From Haemaphysalis longicornis (taxonomy: Eukaryota > Arthropoda > Arachnida > Ixodida > Ixodidae), in assembly GCA_013339765.2 (NCBI GenBank), contig CM023449.1, positions 108,726,417 to 108,790,416 of the forward strand: 64,000 nt of DNA, written 5' to 3'. Shown here piece by piece: positions 9,261 to 20,365 of the stretch (positions are counted from its first letter, which is position 1; every line of letters starts with the position of its first letter). The notes under the pieces are model-generated. The model made no database searches, had not been told where the DNA came from, and saw only the letters and a program-made list of their open reading frames with translations. The position numbers were made by a program, and so were the translations under genes.

Positions 9261-11600
9261 TGGAATTGCAAGTAGCCCCCTTCTTTAAAAAATTAAGGTG
9301 CCAGCTCGCTAATAATCCATGGTCGCCAAGTTTCTCTGCCTAGCAAGCCGGAATCGTAACTGTTGAGAACATGGTAGGACATGCGCAAGGCGCAAGGGCT
9401 GTAATAGAAGGGTAAATGATCGCAAGGAGTTCCGTATGCCAAGGGGGTATTACTGACCGGTTGGTCCAGCGGTGTGGCAAAAGACCTAATACGGCTTGTT
9501 GTCTTAATGGCTGCGCTGCCCCTGCACTTCCGTAAGACTTTCAGCGCGTGTGTTAAATGAAAACTCAGTATGTAGCGGATTCTGTGCATTTTCTGTGCAC
9601 TAGGAAAAAACACCTGCTGGCAAAGCCAACTTCTATGCAAGTGGCCACAAAAAGAACTTGCTGTAGCTCCTCCTTATTAAACGTTTCGCCAAAGCATTTT
9701 ATGACAATTCAACTCAAAGAAGCAATATTTTTACGCAGTTTTGTGTACATGTCAATATTACATATTCACATACAGAGTCTTCGTCTGCTGTCAATACATC
9801 AGCATCTACCGGAGATGTACGGTTGAAGAAAACGGCTTCAGCTACTCCGCCATCAAAACTTTTCCAGCAATAATTTAGTGACACATATTCGTCCAAGACG
9901 CCCCTGTTTTTGCACTTAGTTTGATTTTCTGTTCATAATGAGCTCCCTAGAAGCCAGTTCGTTCTGGGTTCAACGTTTGCGTCACGTGCGTTCCGAGCGC
10001 AAAATATGTTGGCTTGTCATACACCTCTACAAGAGAAATCGCTCATCATTTCTCGTCCTTCTTTGCATTGCTTTTGGTGAGTAGCTCGTTTCCTTGTGGA
10101 TAGATAGATTTTGATTATTGCCGTACAGAAACCCACAACTGTTGGAGTGGCCGTCGGAAGACCTCGATAACGTGATCATTCAAAACAATAGAATTTATGG
10201 GAAGGAAGGATCACATGTTTCAAATTCTGCTACGAGACCAGTTTTTTTGACCGAGGAACTAACCCAGCATACTGTTCTACAGTTTCTCTCTGATTGGGCA
10301 CCTTCTGTTTATTCTTGCTTCCGATCATTCTTTGCGATTCTACGATGCAGTAAAATCAACGTTTTCTGAGAAGTTAAGAAGATATCCAGACGCGGAAGTT
10401 TAATTAAATTATAGAATTTAAAACATTACCTCTATATTATCGCTGACGAGATGAACATTTTCGTTCGCCAAGTCACTTCCGCAGTGAGAGAGCAATGCTT
10501 TCTGCTGGAACGGCAATGGTATCTCTGTAACTATGGCGTTGGTTCTATTTAAAAAAAATTTATAGCCATCCAGGTTGAGTGAGAATCGCTATATAATGAT
10601 GCCACTGATGCCCCGTTATGATACATATCTACAGGATTTCTTTTGCTTCGACGACAGCAAGTATGATCACCCGAACCATAATGAGCACATTTTAATGCAA
10701 TTCGAACCAGTCGGATCATGCATCAAGCGAATAAATTTCTGTGTTCAAACATCCTCATATCATCCTTGCATGACTTTACAGTCTTCGCCTAATTCACGTC
10801 AGTTTTCCGCTAGCCAAGTTCGTTACTGTGGGGGTCGAACACTTGTGATTTCTCCGCATTACATTCCAGCGAAAACTATTTCTTACACCAAAAATGTGCT
10901 GATGTGTTCTAAAAAGTATCTTTTTTCAATGAAAGACGCTTCTTGAATACTACAGCATTTTGTTTTTTCACTTTTTTGAGCAATAAATGGATTTTATACG
11001 TTTCATTTCAAGTTCCTAGTAATACCCAAGGTTCCTTCGTGTAAGTTAGGACCGGAAGTAAGCTTCGTATTTAGAGAGTTTTTTGGATATGACGCTACAA
11101 ACAGTTAGGAACTTGAAAGTGTTTTCTACGCATGCCCTCCAGGTCTGACAAATTCGAGACACGAGTTTTAGTCGGATACTATATTCTTAAAAAAAACAGA
11201 TTATTGCTGCAAATGGAAAAAAAAATTGATTCAGAGCTGGGGACAAGTCTCCTATGTGCCGTAGCGCCCTCCTACAGTAATAAATTAGGCCTGAGGAGGA
11301 GCACCATATGCGGAGTAGTGTTTGAAGGACTGTAGTTTTACATTGAAGATGTTGAAGCCCTGGCCCCATCTTCAGGGCAGTTATTCTGCATGAAAATATC
11401 CTCGGCCCCTCAACACCACTGGGGTTTATTTATATTAAATTTCTTCCGCCTTTATGAAGAAGCTACTTTGAAGGGTGGAGACGCATTTTAGGTTTTTAGC
11501 TGTCGCCAGGTATACTCCAGCAAACAGCGCAACACTAAACTGCGAAATGTGTCACGATAAAAGATAAATGTTTCTTCAGTAGTCAAGAGTTCGACGAAAG
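9261..11600. other. No recognisable gene
   Basis: Contains several open frames under 125 codons, the longest 10575-10946 (+, 123 codons), none with a domain I recognise. No repeats, tRNA genes or element termini were seen. Confidence 0.45.
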
Positions 11601-11631
11601 TTCGTCTGGTCAGGTATCATGATGAGAACGA

Positions 11632-11815
11632 AATGCGGTCACTGACCAAGTCAATCGACTGGGATAACACCGCTATATTAGCAAAGGAAAAGAACCCAGC
11701 CACGAGATTACTTTTGGAATCCGTGTTCATTCAAAAGACCAAGGACACTATCAATAGGACAGATGGCAATCTGCCGGCAAGCTACACCCGTTCATTACGT
11801 CACATTTTAGAATAA
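11632..11815 (+). pseudogene. Penelope-like element, C-terminal fragment of GIY-YIG endonuclease
   Basis: The frame 11632-11815 ends at a stop and matches the C-terminal part of the GIY-YIG endonuclease that follows the reverse transcriptase in Penelope-like elements: an IDWDNTAILAKEKN block, then RLLLESVFI with the conserved glutamate, then NRTDGNLPASY close to the stop. This domain nicks DNA to prime target-site reverse transcription. The GIY-YIG active-site half and the whole reverse transcriptase are missing upstream, so this is a severely 5'-truncated copy. The assignment rests on remembered family motifs. The methionine at the nominal start lies inside the 33-bp inverted repeat and is not a real start. 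Confidence 0.65.
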
Positions 11816-11842
11816 GAAGCGACTTACTGCTCTTGCCTGCTT

Positions 11843-11880
11843 AGTGTGATCAAGGAACCCGTACGGGTTCCGAAACGTCT
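11843..11880 (+). other. Hairpin with hammerhead-like core in the Penelope-like terminus
   Basis: A perfect 18-bp palindrome (11854-11871, ggaacccgtacgggttcc) is followed directly by GAAAC (11872-11876) and preceded by GTGATCA (11846-11852) plus one extra A. Penelope-like elements are known to carry hammerhead ribozymes in their terminal repeats, whose core is CUGANGA, stem II, GAAA. Here the first and sixth core bases are changed (G for C3, C for G8), a swap that would keep the C3-G8 pair. Partner strands for stems I and III were not found, so an active ribozyme is not claimed. Confidence 0.3.
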
Positions 11881-11927
11881 CTGTGTTTTTCACCTTGACT
11901 TGGTCAGTGACCGCATTTCGTTCTCAT

Positions 11928-13691
11928 GTTTCTTCAGTGCTTCTTCTACGGCGTAAGACAACAAATGGACATTTTCGGCGGGCAATTACTATACCATCAC
12001 ACATTTTCTGCTTTCCCACGGTGAAACCCCCTCTCCGTAAAATGGTCGTGCACGTACCGCCTACATCTAAGACATTTTTTCTGGTTTTATTTTTTCTCCG
12101 TGTTTTGCTACTTTGTGTTTTCATCTTGCCAGAAATGTGGCCTTCCGAGTAAAGCGGCCGGTTTTCTCCTCAGGGCGCATCTGATCCTCGCTTCACGAAG
12201 AGTGTTAAAAAAAAGCAAATTGGGCACGTGGCAGTTTCTCAAGCAGCCTATTTTACGTCTTGTTACTCCGGCCAAACTTTCTTGAAAAACGTTCCCGGCG
12301 TGTTCCCCAAGCCGAAATCAATACAAACTGGGAAAAAATCGTCTCCACGTGGTTGATCGCGTGCTGATGTTTTGCCCTATTTTTTCTTCTCTAGGGAGGA
12401 TCGCTCCCACTGCACCATTTTACGCTTTCGCAAGCTTGGAAAGCTATGTTAACAATAGCGACGTAACATCCATAACGTGTGCTACGGACGTAAAAAACAT
12501 CGTTCCACGCAGTTCGTTTCGCTGAAACGTCAAATGACGTCATTATTTAAAGATATGGCGACCGTTGCGACAACAGTCTGAGCCCGGCCTAACTCGGTAT
12601 TATTTTTGTTAAAATCGTTACGTAACACTGGTCTGCTGTCTGCCCGGATGTTAGAAGCTATTTTATGTAACGCTCAAGTTCCACCCAGCCCCCATGTACT
12701 TACGAGAAGCCTCTACCTGCAGTTTGCGAACTTAAAAGCCTGTGTCTACCAGAAAAATTGCGTCATAATTTTATTTTATTATGTTTCTTTCAAATGTGTT
12801 TAAATGCGTTTTTTACAGAGCTCCTAGGAATAAAGTGCACCTCCGAAAAGGTTGAGCCTGCTGCGTTAAAAGCAGATTGTGTTTTGGCTGATAGGAGGCA
12901 CAAAGTAATCTCGTTCTCACGACCGGGTGACGGCTGCTGAGCTGCAGGAAAATACTAAGTGCGCCTACATGTGTGGACACGCGCGTAAAGAAATAAATAT
13001 TACCATATTTCTTTGAAGCACTCCTTTACACCTCAGGGGACAGTACGTAAAGTTGCAGCAATAATAAAGCGACCCAACATGGATATGTCGGTGGAACAAT
13101 GTACGCCGCTTTATCCACAGAGCCTCAACAGACTGCTTAGCACTCAGCACGTGAGGGGAAGAAGGTTTTCACTATCGCTAACATCACCGCGAAATAAATG
13201 TTCACGACATCTATGGCAGAGCACGGAATCTAACGTATAAACTTTCACGAATTCAAATTAGCTGTACCCGGAAGCACAGCAATAAGAAAAATTTTTGCAG
13301 TTGTCTGGGTGAGAGCCCAGTGATAGTCGGCAGCATCGTCTAAAAATCATGCGGGTTTGAAGGCCAAAGTTGCCACCGTTGCGGCGAATAAACATTCCTA
13401 GGATGCCGCAGTAATAAAGGGCTGATAGGTCTTTCATGACGCGATTTATTCTCTCCCATAAAGTGAGCGCATAGATAAGATACCCACTGGTGTGTGCTGC
13501 TACGCAGTGTGACACTTAGAATTATGGAATGTTTTCAATCCCATGTGGCCGCCGGTAAAGTGTTCCAGCCTTTCTGCACGAGTCCGCGTAAGAACGATTC
13601 GGAATATGGTTTTTGCACCAAGATGCAGACTTTATTTAGTTTTGTGATGGGAGGTTATGTTTGTGTATTAACCAGGCTTTTTCTCATATCC
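11928..13691. other. No recognisable gene
   Basis: Short frames only; no family resemblance seen. A TGACGTCA palindrome occurs near 12535 but nothing else suggests a promoter. Confidence 0.45.
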
Positions 13692-13872
13692 AGTGGAAGA
13701 TTGTTAATTCGAACTTGAATAATTCGAATGCGTGGGTACTTAAAACTGAACTATTTGGTTCGCCCAAGCTATATTGAAGTCTGTTTATAAAAAAGCCCCT
13801 TAATTCGAACGTCAGTGGCCCCCGCCACGGATAGTTTCACCTACGTGCAACTACAGCGGCGCCTTGGCAACT
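13692..13872 (+). mobile_element. Second copy of the pogo/Tigger-like repeat, truncated
   Basis: Aligns with 2940-3135: a gttaattcgaa block, a spaced aattcga block, then ccttaattcgaacg and a ggcgcc/ttggcaact block in the same order. It stops where the LINE frame begins at about 13870, so either the LINE inserted into it or the 5' truncation of the LINE placed it there. Confidence 0.45.
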
Positions 13873-15676
13873 GACTCGTGGAAGACACTGTTACAAATAG
13901 TCTGTGTGGGGGCGTGTTGGCGCGGTTCGTGGTAAGCCAATGCATAGAGGTGGCGAAGATGCAAAACCGACCTTTGTGGCTAGCCTTTCTGGACATTAAA
14001 GCGGCGTATGATAATGTAGACAGGGAGCGGCTTTGGAGTGTCCTGGAGGACGAGGGAGTTGGGGCAGAATTCATTAGCTTACTCAGGGAGGTATACCGGG
14101 AAAACCAAGTGCAAATAGTGTGGGAGGGGGTAACATAGAATAGGCCTTTATACACCTACAAGGTTTTTACACAAGGATGGCCTCTCTCTCCGCTGCTGTT
14201 CATGATCTACATGACGGGGTTAGAAAGGAAGCTAGAAGTCAGCACGATGGGGTTCGACTTATCCTACATGAAAAACGGGCAGGTGGTGGAACAACGGGTT
14301 CCGGGACTAATGCATGCAGACGACATATTGTTCATGGCGGACAACCGGATAAGTATGCAGGGCTTGATGGATATATGCGGTGAAGAAGCGACGCACCTAG
14401 GGCTATCCTTTAGCAGAGAAAAATCGGGGATCATGGTCTTTAATGACGGCGAGGAGCACAAAACAGTATCAGTGCAGCAAGTAGAAATACCATTGGTGAA
14501 AGAGTGTAAATATTTAGAAGTATGGCTGAACAACAGCGAAGATTACACGCAGGCGCATGAGGCTCACCTTAAGACGAAAGGAAGACGGAACGCGGCTATA
14601 ATGAAGCATAGAGCCCTCTGGGGATACAACAAATACGAGGTGGTAAGGGGAGTCTGGAAAGGGGTCATGGTACCAGGATTAACTTTCGCTAATTCGGTTC
14701 TGTGCATGAAGTCAGAGACCCAAGCGGGCCTGGAAGTAAATCAGAGGGCGGTAGGCAGATTGGCCCTAGGGGCCCACAGTAAAACTACAAATGAAGCGGT
14801 ACAAGGGGATATGGGCTGGTCGTCTTTCGAGGCGAGGGAGGCGCAGAGCAAGATAAAGTTTGAGGAGCGACTTCCTGACATGCAGGACGAAAAATGGGCC
14901 GCGAGTGTGTTTAAGTACCTGTATTTGAGGAGCGTGGACACGCGGTGGAGACGGAGGACCAGACAGCTCACCAAGCGGTACGGAAAGTCGGTAGGGGAAA
15001 GCGGGGTTTACACAAGAGTTAAAAAGCAGGTAAAGGCAGCAGAGACGACGAAGTGGGCACAGAGAATGGAAGCGAAAAAAACCCTTGAGACTTATAGGGC
15101 ACAGAAACGGGAAATTAAGAAGGAGGTATTCTATGGCAATACGAGAGGCAGTGCGTTGCTCTTCGAGGGACGGGCAGGGTGTCTGAGAACACGGGCTTAC
15201 ACGGGTATCTACAGGCAGCAGGATGAAACGTGTGCATACTGCGGCAGTGATCGGGAAACTATAGACCATATTGTCAGGAGATGCACAGAGATACGGCCAC
15301 CGCGGGGTGAGGGGGGAACGACGCTGGTGGAGGGTTTGGGATTTGGGGCGAGGGGGAACCTCAACTTCAAGGCCATAGAGGTGACGAAGAGGCGACTGGA
15401 GTGGTGGTGGAGGAACAGTAGGGAAGGGATGGGTACGCAGGCGGAGTAATCATGCGGATGAGAATTTAGAACAGCGAGGGGAGAAAAAAGGGGGGTGGGG
15501 GCGATGAGTTTAAAACAGAAAAGAGGGAGAGATGGGAGGGAGGAAGCAAATCTATAGGTTAGCTAGGAGTAGGGCAAGTAAACGTAATAAAACAGGAAAG
15601 TCGGTTGCTGACAACCGACACCCCGATTCAAAGGGAAAGCCAATAATCATCATCAGCAGCAGCAGCAGCAGCTTCG
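13870..15676 (+). mobile_element. 5'-truncated LINE with (CAG)n-like tail
   Basis: Spans the reverse transcriptase frame, a purine-rich 3' UTR of about 190 bases (15450-15640) and a trinucleotide tail atcatcatcagcagcagcagc (15646-15673). No endonuclease or ORF1 is present, as expected from 5' truncation. The frame extends past the stop in a way often seen in such tails (poly-Ile/poly-Ser potential). The clade is uncertain, within the Jockey/I-type superfamily. Confidence 0.8.
13878..15449 (+). pseudogene. LINE reverse transcriptase, C-terminal two thirds, one premature stop
   Basis: One reading frame covers the whole span, broken only by a TAG at 14136-14138. Visible motifs in order: motif A aspartates (AFLDIKAAYD, near 13984), motif B region with the usual QGCPLSP changed to QGWPLSP, motif C HADD (14313-14324), a thumb region, and a C-terminal CX2CX8HX4C zinc finger (CAYCGSDRETIDHIVRRC, near 15232-15285) typical of non-LTR elements. 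The protein would copy element RNA at the nicked target. The catalytic aspartates are intact. With only one stop across 520 codons this is among the least decayed coding regions in the window, but the N-terminus and endonuclease are gone, so it cannot act alone. Confidence 0.85.
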
Positions 15677-15779
15677 ATAAAGCACCCCACGACAGCGCGC
15701 CGGGATGGTTTTCCACTTAGCGCTGTTGCGGTAAGAGAAAGACACTTTCCTAGCTCCTCCTCATTGGAAAACACGATTT

Positions 15780-16390
15780 GCCCAGAACCCTTCGAACTAG
15801 CGTTGTCGCTGGCAGCGGCGGCTGACTCATCGCCACGTGCGCTACAAGGAACTCCTCCTTTCCCTCAATCTCTGGCAACACTATGCTCAGGCGCTGCAGG
15901 ACGCATCCAGTGACTTGTGCTTTGTGTATTACTTCTTTTTCTTACCGACAGCAATACGCTGCAGGGGTTTTCACTATTGACGCTTTGGGTTGTAGATACG
16001 CGTTCTCCTCGAGCGCCCTTCAGGGCGTCAACAGAATCGGATACTGGCGTTACTCCTCTGTAGTCTTGTAAGCACGCCAGGGTGCTGCTCCTGTTGTTGT
16101 TCTCGCCATGCTGTAAACCCGTAAACGTTTGCTCTCGGCTTTTTGTCTTCATCACCAAGGCAGATCATCTGCTCGCCGCTCGTCCTCCACACTACCACTA
16201 CATGACGGAGGTGACGGAGCTCGGTACGGGGACTCCCTAGCCAATCTAACAATTGGGAACAGCTGTGCGGATAGAAATTCAGGGACGTCAAGCCGACTTC
16301 GGACTCGTAGAATTCACGGCGCTGAAGGTTCAGTGCGGGTCCCTTGCTCACTGAGTTTTGCCCAGCTTCACAAGATATGTGGTAGGACGT
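15780..16390 (+). repeat. Left (5') LTR-like region of the Gmr1-like remnant
   Basis: The first 165 bases match the right LTR piece and the following 340 match the isolated LTR-like segment at 20.05-20.37 kb (tacgcgttctcctcgag, taagcacgccag, ggaggtgacggagctcgg). The boundaries are approximate. Confidence 0.55.
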
Positions 16391-16474
16391 GCAGGAAATA
16401 GGACGTGTGTCTATCGCGTGAGCTTTCGCGAAAGACTATTATGTTTCAGTGGGAAAGTAGTACTTCAGGCAGCC

Positions 16475-17407
16475 ATGAATTTGAAAGCGTTGAGAAAACC
16501 GCAGCTGTTAGAGCTTGCAAAAGAGTTGCGCTTGGATGTTTCGGAGTCCGTGAGAAAACCAGTGCTGGTATAGGCTATACGTGCTGCTGCAGCTGACGAT
16601 GAGGAGCGGTCTGAATGCATCAAGCTGATAACTGAACGGGAGACCGCTAAACGTAGGGGGCAGAGGCTGAGCGCCAGCAAAAAAAACCAGAACAGGAGTT
16701 CGAGCGATAGAGACTCCACAGGGAGGAAAGAACGCAGCAAATAGCGATGAAGCGGCTCGGCTGGAGCTCAAAATGTCACGACGTCACGTTCAGACCGACA
16801 GCAGCGTATAGTCAGCGGCGACTGAGCTTCTTAAGCTGCCAATTAGTGACCTAATGCCACCCTACAAGTTAGAAGGCATTGGTTTTTTTGGCCAATATCG
16901 ATCGTGCGTGTCAGAAGGGCCAGTTTACTCGCTACACATGGCTGCAAAGATAGCTTAGGCTTTTGCCAGGCGAGGCATCCGCCGTAAGTGTCCGCTTTCC
17001 GAAAGGGGAGGTGAGAGACTACGAGACAGTGAAGTCGAGCGCCCTGCATAAGTACACTGTATCTGTTGCAGAATTTCGCCAGAATTTCTAGAAGGCCAAA
17101 ACGTGTCGGGGCTACTCGTTCTCGGACTTTGCTTATAAGCTTAGGGGAAACGCGGAAGAATGGCTCAATCAAGCGAAGGCCTTTGGTGAGCACGACGAAG
17201 TGGTTTAGTGCATCGGTCTAGAAGAGTTTTACGGCCTACCGGGAAACGTGAGGTACTGTGTGCACCACCGGCCAGATGTAAATACCTTGAATCGGGCAGC
17301 TGATTTCACCGATGAGTTGGCCGCGCATCGAGGTGGGCAGGGCTGAAGAACGGGCAAAGAGGATTCAAGCAGAGACCTTACAAGCCAGGGCTGAAGGCGG
17401 GGCTTCT
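16475..17407 (+). pseudogene. Gypsy gag relic with SCAN-like capsid region
   Basis: Starts with MNLKALRKPQLLELAKEL (16475), the N-terminal motif I associate with arthropod Gypsy gag proteins; an in-frame TAG follows at 16571 and an acidic/basic linker continues. Farther on (about 17040-17335) comes a block with EFRQNF, YSFSDFAYKLRGNAEEWL, LEEFYGLPGNVR and AADFTDELAAHRG, matching the capsid fold from which the vertebrate SCAN domain is thought to derive in Gmr1-like retrotransposons. At least four stops and several frame changes make it non-functional. The zinc knuckle and everything downstream are missing. Confidence 0.7.
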
Positions 17408-17575
17408 CAGAACCCTTCTAACGAGCGTTATCAGTGGCAGCGCCTGGTGACTCATCGCCGCCTGCGCTGCAGGGACTCCTCCATTGCCTTCTTTTTTCAG
17501 GCAGCAGTATGCTCCGGCGCTGTGGGACACATCTAGTCACTTGTCTTTTTTGTATTAGTTTCTTTCTTGCTGAGC
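17408..17575 (+). repeat. Right (3') LTR-like piece of the Gmr1-like remnant
   Basis: Matches 15780-15945 over its full length at roughly 75-80 percent by eye. The distal part of the LTR is not recognisable after 17575. Confidence 0.65.
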
Positions 17576-18599
17576 GCTATTGGCATCCTGCTCTGGAGTT
17601 TTGGTGATATGAAGCACCCCTAGTGGCCGACGCCTCTGGGTAGTACAAAAGAAGACGACCCCAGCCGTCCTCCATGCGTTTTCAATTACAAGGCAGTGTT
17701 AGACTTGGTTGTACTTAGTTTAATCGCTTTACGGTGAGTTTATATGACTGCATGCTGTACGAAATAGCCCTCAAAGTAGTTGTAGAGGACAAACAAAATA
17801 AAATACGCTCAAACAATCCAATTTATCGGCTTTCTTCTGAGCGAGCTGTCACGGTTGTCGCGGCGTGGGACAGTATCGCCAGGTTGGGGGGTCTAACATC
17901 CTGACGACGATTGCCGTTCTTTCTTCTTGCGTGCGGTCGAGAAAAGAAAGTTCACGAGTAGCATAAACACGGAACGCTAGGTAATTGGAAAAGGTTGCTT
18001 CAGCAAGAGCATGCAAGCGAATCAAAGAATTGCGCAGCCGACTCAGCTCACACTGCTGGCCAGGCACCGCCTTGGAAACGAGTGGAAATTTTGTTTTGTG
18101 TTTTCGCAAACTAAATGATCCTTGCGTAACGTTTTACGCCGCACGATTTACAAACGGCAGGGTGCATGTATACTAGCGAGTAGGTGAGGCATTGCGTGAA
18201 ATGAACAAATCAATATCTATTAAAGGACGCAAAACAACCACCAAATCGCATGCCCACTGCCTGTAGAAATGTGTACTTCTATATTTGCATTACATAGCAT
18301 AACACAGCCGCATACACGGCGCGGCTCCGAATATTTACGTACGATCATCACTGACTCTGTTGGTTACTAAACAATATGAACGCCGGCACGCCAGTTTTCT
18401 CCTCAAAGGGAGTTAGACAGCGAAACAAGAACAGAAAATTGGCCGCTTCCACTTGAATTGTCCGCAATCTTCACACTCCGCCAGATTATTGTCAAATATT
18501 ATTGGCGATTCACTGAATTTTTTTGCTTTGCATTCAAAGTGAACTGTTAACAATTACTACATCCGACTTTAAAAATTAGCTATGGTCGCGTAACACGAC
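17576..18599. other. No recognisable gene
   Basis: AT-rich with short frames; no repeat or coding motif identified. Confidence 0.5.
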
Positions 18600-19205
18600 G
18601 TTAAATGAAACCCTACTGAATTTTCAAGAAAATTTGCCGAGAAAGACCACAGCCACAATTTACGGCGTATCATGTACAAGAAAGATAACCTTCGCACCAA
18701 CTACGGCGCACAAAAGTTGACACACCAAATTCCAGATATACTAAATGAACACACTAATGTATTTGCATTAATTCAGGAAAGCCCCTCGATTCATGTATTT
18801 AAAAAAAAGGTTCATGCCTACTTTTACAAATCCAAAACTAAATCCACATACTCCTGATTCCTCCTCCCATTCCATGCAAATCAAGCGTACTGTACTTGTT
18901 TCTTCTTATACGATAACTGTCTATGAGATATTCATTCAATTTTTTTACGTACCAATCTTCAATGTGCTTATGTTCAGTGTCCAATGGCACAACATTTGTA
19001 TTTCTCAATTGCGACGTATCTTTTCTCTTTTCTTCTTCTGTTTGTTTTTCTTTCTTACCCAATGAATGTTCACGTATGACTGGTGATTTATGCGTGTGTA
19101 ATCGAGTGAATTGGCGCTTTGTCAGGCCTTCTGTGCCTTTACGCCGGTCCCCCCAGGCAACTTGTATCTTTCTTCTTGTCTGAAATAAATTTCTATTCTC
19201 TTTCT
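18600..19205 (+). mobile_element. 5'-truncated CR1/L2-like LINE 3' end
   Basis: The frame 18672-18857 carries LRTNYGAQKLTHQIPDILNE followed by SIHVFKKKVHAYF, the arrangement found at the very C-terminus of CR1/L2-type reverse transcriptase proteins (a TNYG.. block, then a phenylalanine-lysine-rich helix before the stop). An AT-rich 3' UTR follows and ends near 19170-19205 with an aataaa-type signal and a ttctattctcttt duplication. Only about 60 codons survive, so the clade is tentative. Confidence 0.5.
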
Positions 19206-19234
19206 ATTCTAAAGCCCACCTTCCCCTCCCACCC

Positions 19235-19325
19235 GATTTGCCGTCCAGCCCTCCGCTGTGTCGGCTGCATGCAACTCAGCCCTACACTTCAAAACATTGC
19301 TGACCCTCACTCTAGCCTATTAAGT
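19235..19325 (+). repeat. Short dispersed repeat shared with 63.74 kb
   Basis: The block with gtgtcggctgcatgcaactc, an agcccta/ggccctt continuation and a tgaccctcactct end aligns with 63740-63812 at about 75 percent by eye. The class is unknown. Confidence 0.55.
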
Positions 19326-19959
19326 GCGAACTGGGAATATATAATGCAAGAGCGTAATTAAGTAAAGTGAGCGCAAAAGCGAGGGGCTTCTCGGTTCGCC
19401 CAGCGTTTTACGGCCACTAATTTCGGAATCGCAAATCAAATTTCACGCTTTTGACACTGGTTGAATTTTGTCACTGAGACACGTAACAAAACGGCAAGCT
19501 AACGCTGCACCATGTATTCGCAATGGCGACGCAAACGAGCACTGTTTAATGAATGTGCACGCATAGTGCGCAGGTACGCAAAAGAGCGGCGCACCGGAGC
19601 AGACGAGCCTGCGGTCCGCCGGACTCGCTGGCTTTTTAAAGCGCATTTATCGCCGTTTGCGTAAGTCTTGTTTTCTGATAGGCTGTTGCTGAAAAGTCCT
19701 TCACATAGAGTATTATTTTAAACTAGAAGTTTCACTTCAAATTTCACTTCATACGACCACCGATCGGTGAACCTGCGATTGGCAGAGCGCCGTCACCGTC
19801 CCGGCACTTTTGTCGGCGCTGTAAACGTATTTAGCGCTTCAAAGCGTTTTCCCCTAATGCCAAGTTGATCGCCAGAAGAGATCGGACTCGTCGGGGATGT
19901 CTGGTGACCATGTCGCAAAACAATCGGGAGCATCGAGCTCAGTTTGCTTCTGTCAACAG
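19326..19959. other. No recognisable gene
   Basis: No coding or repeat signal beyond chance frames. Confidence 0.45.
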
Positions 19960-20365
19960 GGGATCGAATGGGCCCCGCGCGGCCTTGTACTACCCGGAAG
20001 TACTGCCGTGAAGCCGCTTGCGCAGCGCCCCCTGGGCAGCGCAGGAGGCCTATACGTTGGAGGGGTGTTTACAGTTGGCGCTTTGCGTTGTAAATACGCG
20101 TTCTCCTCGAGTGCTCTTCCGTTCTCCTGGTTCATCAGATCCTAGCATTACTCCGCTCGTGTACCGTTAGCACGCCAGAGTACTTCTCCTGTAATCGTCC
20201 CTGTTCATCTCGCCTATAGCAAACCAGTTACGTTTTGCTATGACCTTTTCGTCGCCGTAATACACGGACGAAGCCACTCGCCCACCACCCAGCCACAAAT
20301 GGCGGAGGCGACGGGGCTCGGTGCGGGGGTGCATCCGCCAATGTAAGAGCATTACTGCCCACACA
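19960..20365 (+). repeat. Solo LTR-like segment related to the 15.8-16.4 kb LTR
   Basis: From about 20040 the order of conserved blocks matches 15950-16300: a ggggtgtttacagttggcgctttgcg block, tacgcgttctcctcgag, taacacgccagagt, then a ggaggcgacggggctcggtg block. No gag or pol adjoins it on either side, so it is probably a solo LTR or LTR fragment. Confidence 0.55.

Larger units (their letters stand above)
11622..11927. repeat. Perfect 33-bp inverted repeat around a Penelope-like 3' end
   Basis: Bases 11622-11654 and the reverse complement of 11895-11927 are identical over 33 bases (atgagaacgaaatgcggtca...). The 240-base spacer holds the Penelope-like endonuclease fragment and the 18-bp palindrome 11854-11871. 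Both arms can encode the same peptide (ENEMRSLTKS) in outward-opposed orientation, suggesting that two element copies, or the two pseudo-LTRs of one element, were joined in opposite orientation. Confidence 0.85.
15780..17575 (+). mobile_element. Ty3/Gypsy (Gmr1-like) remnant: LTR, gag, LTR with pol deleted
   Basis: About 165 bases at 15780-15945 recur at 17408-17570 in direct orientation (cagaaccctt..., gactcatcgcc..., actcctcc..., ggcgctg..., cttgt..tttgtatta...). They flank a gag relic with no protease, reverse transcriptase or integrase between, so the internal region has collapsed. Sequence from about 15960 to 16300 is also related to 20050-20365, which supports an LTR identity for it. 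Ends are too decayed to name target duplications. Confidence 0.65.

Noticed and set aside
10575..10946. 123-codon + frame
   Set aside because: No known domain, no splice or promoter context, and composition like the surrounding DNA.
11614..11645. Second hammerhead-like string (TGATGAGAACGAAA)
   Set aside because: Stem II would have no more than one base pair, and the string lies in the 33-bp inverted repeat; probably coincidence.
12530..12545. TGACGTCA as a promoter element
   Set aside because: A single 8-base palindrome with no gene, TATA box or other support nearby.
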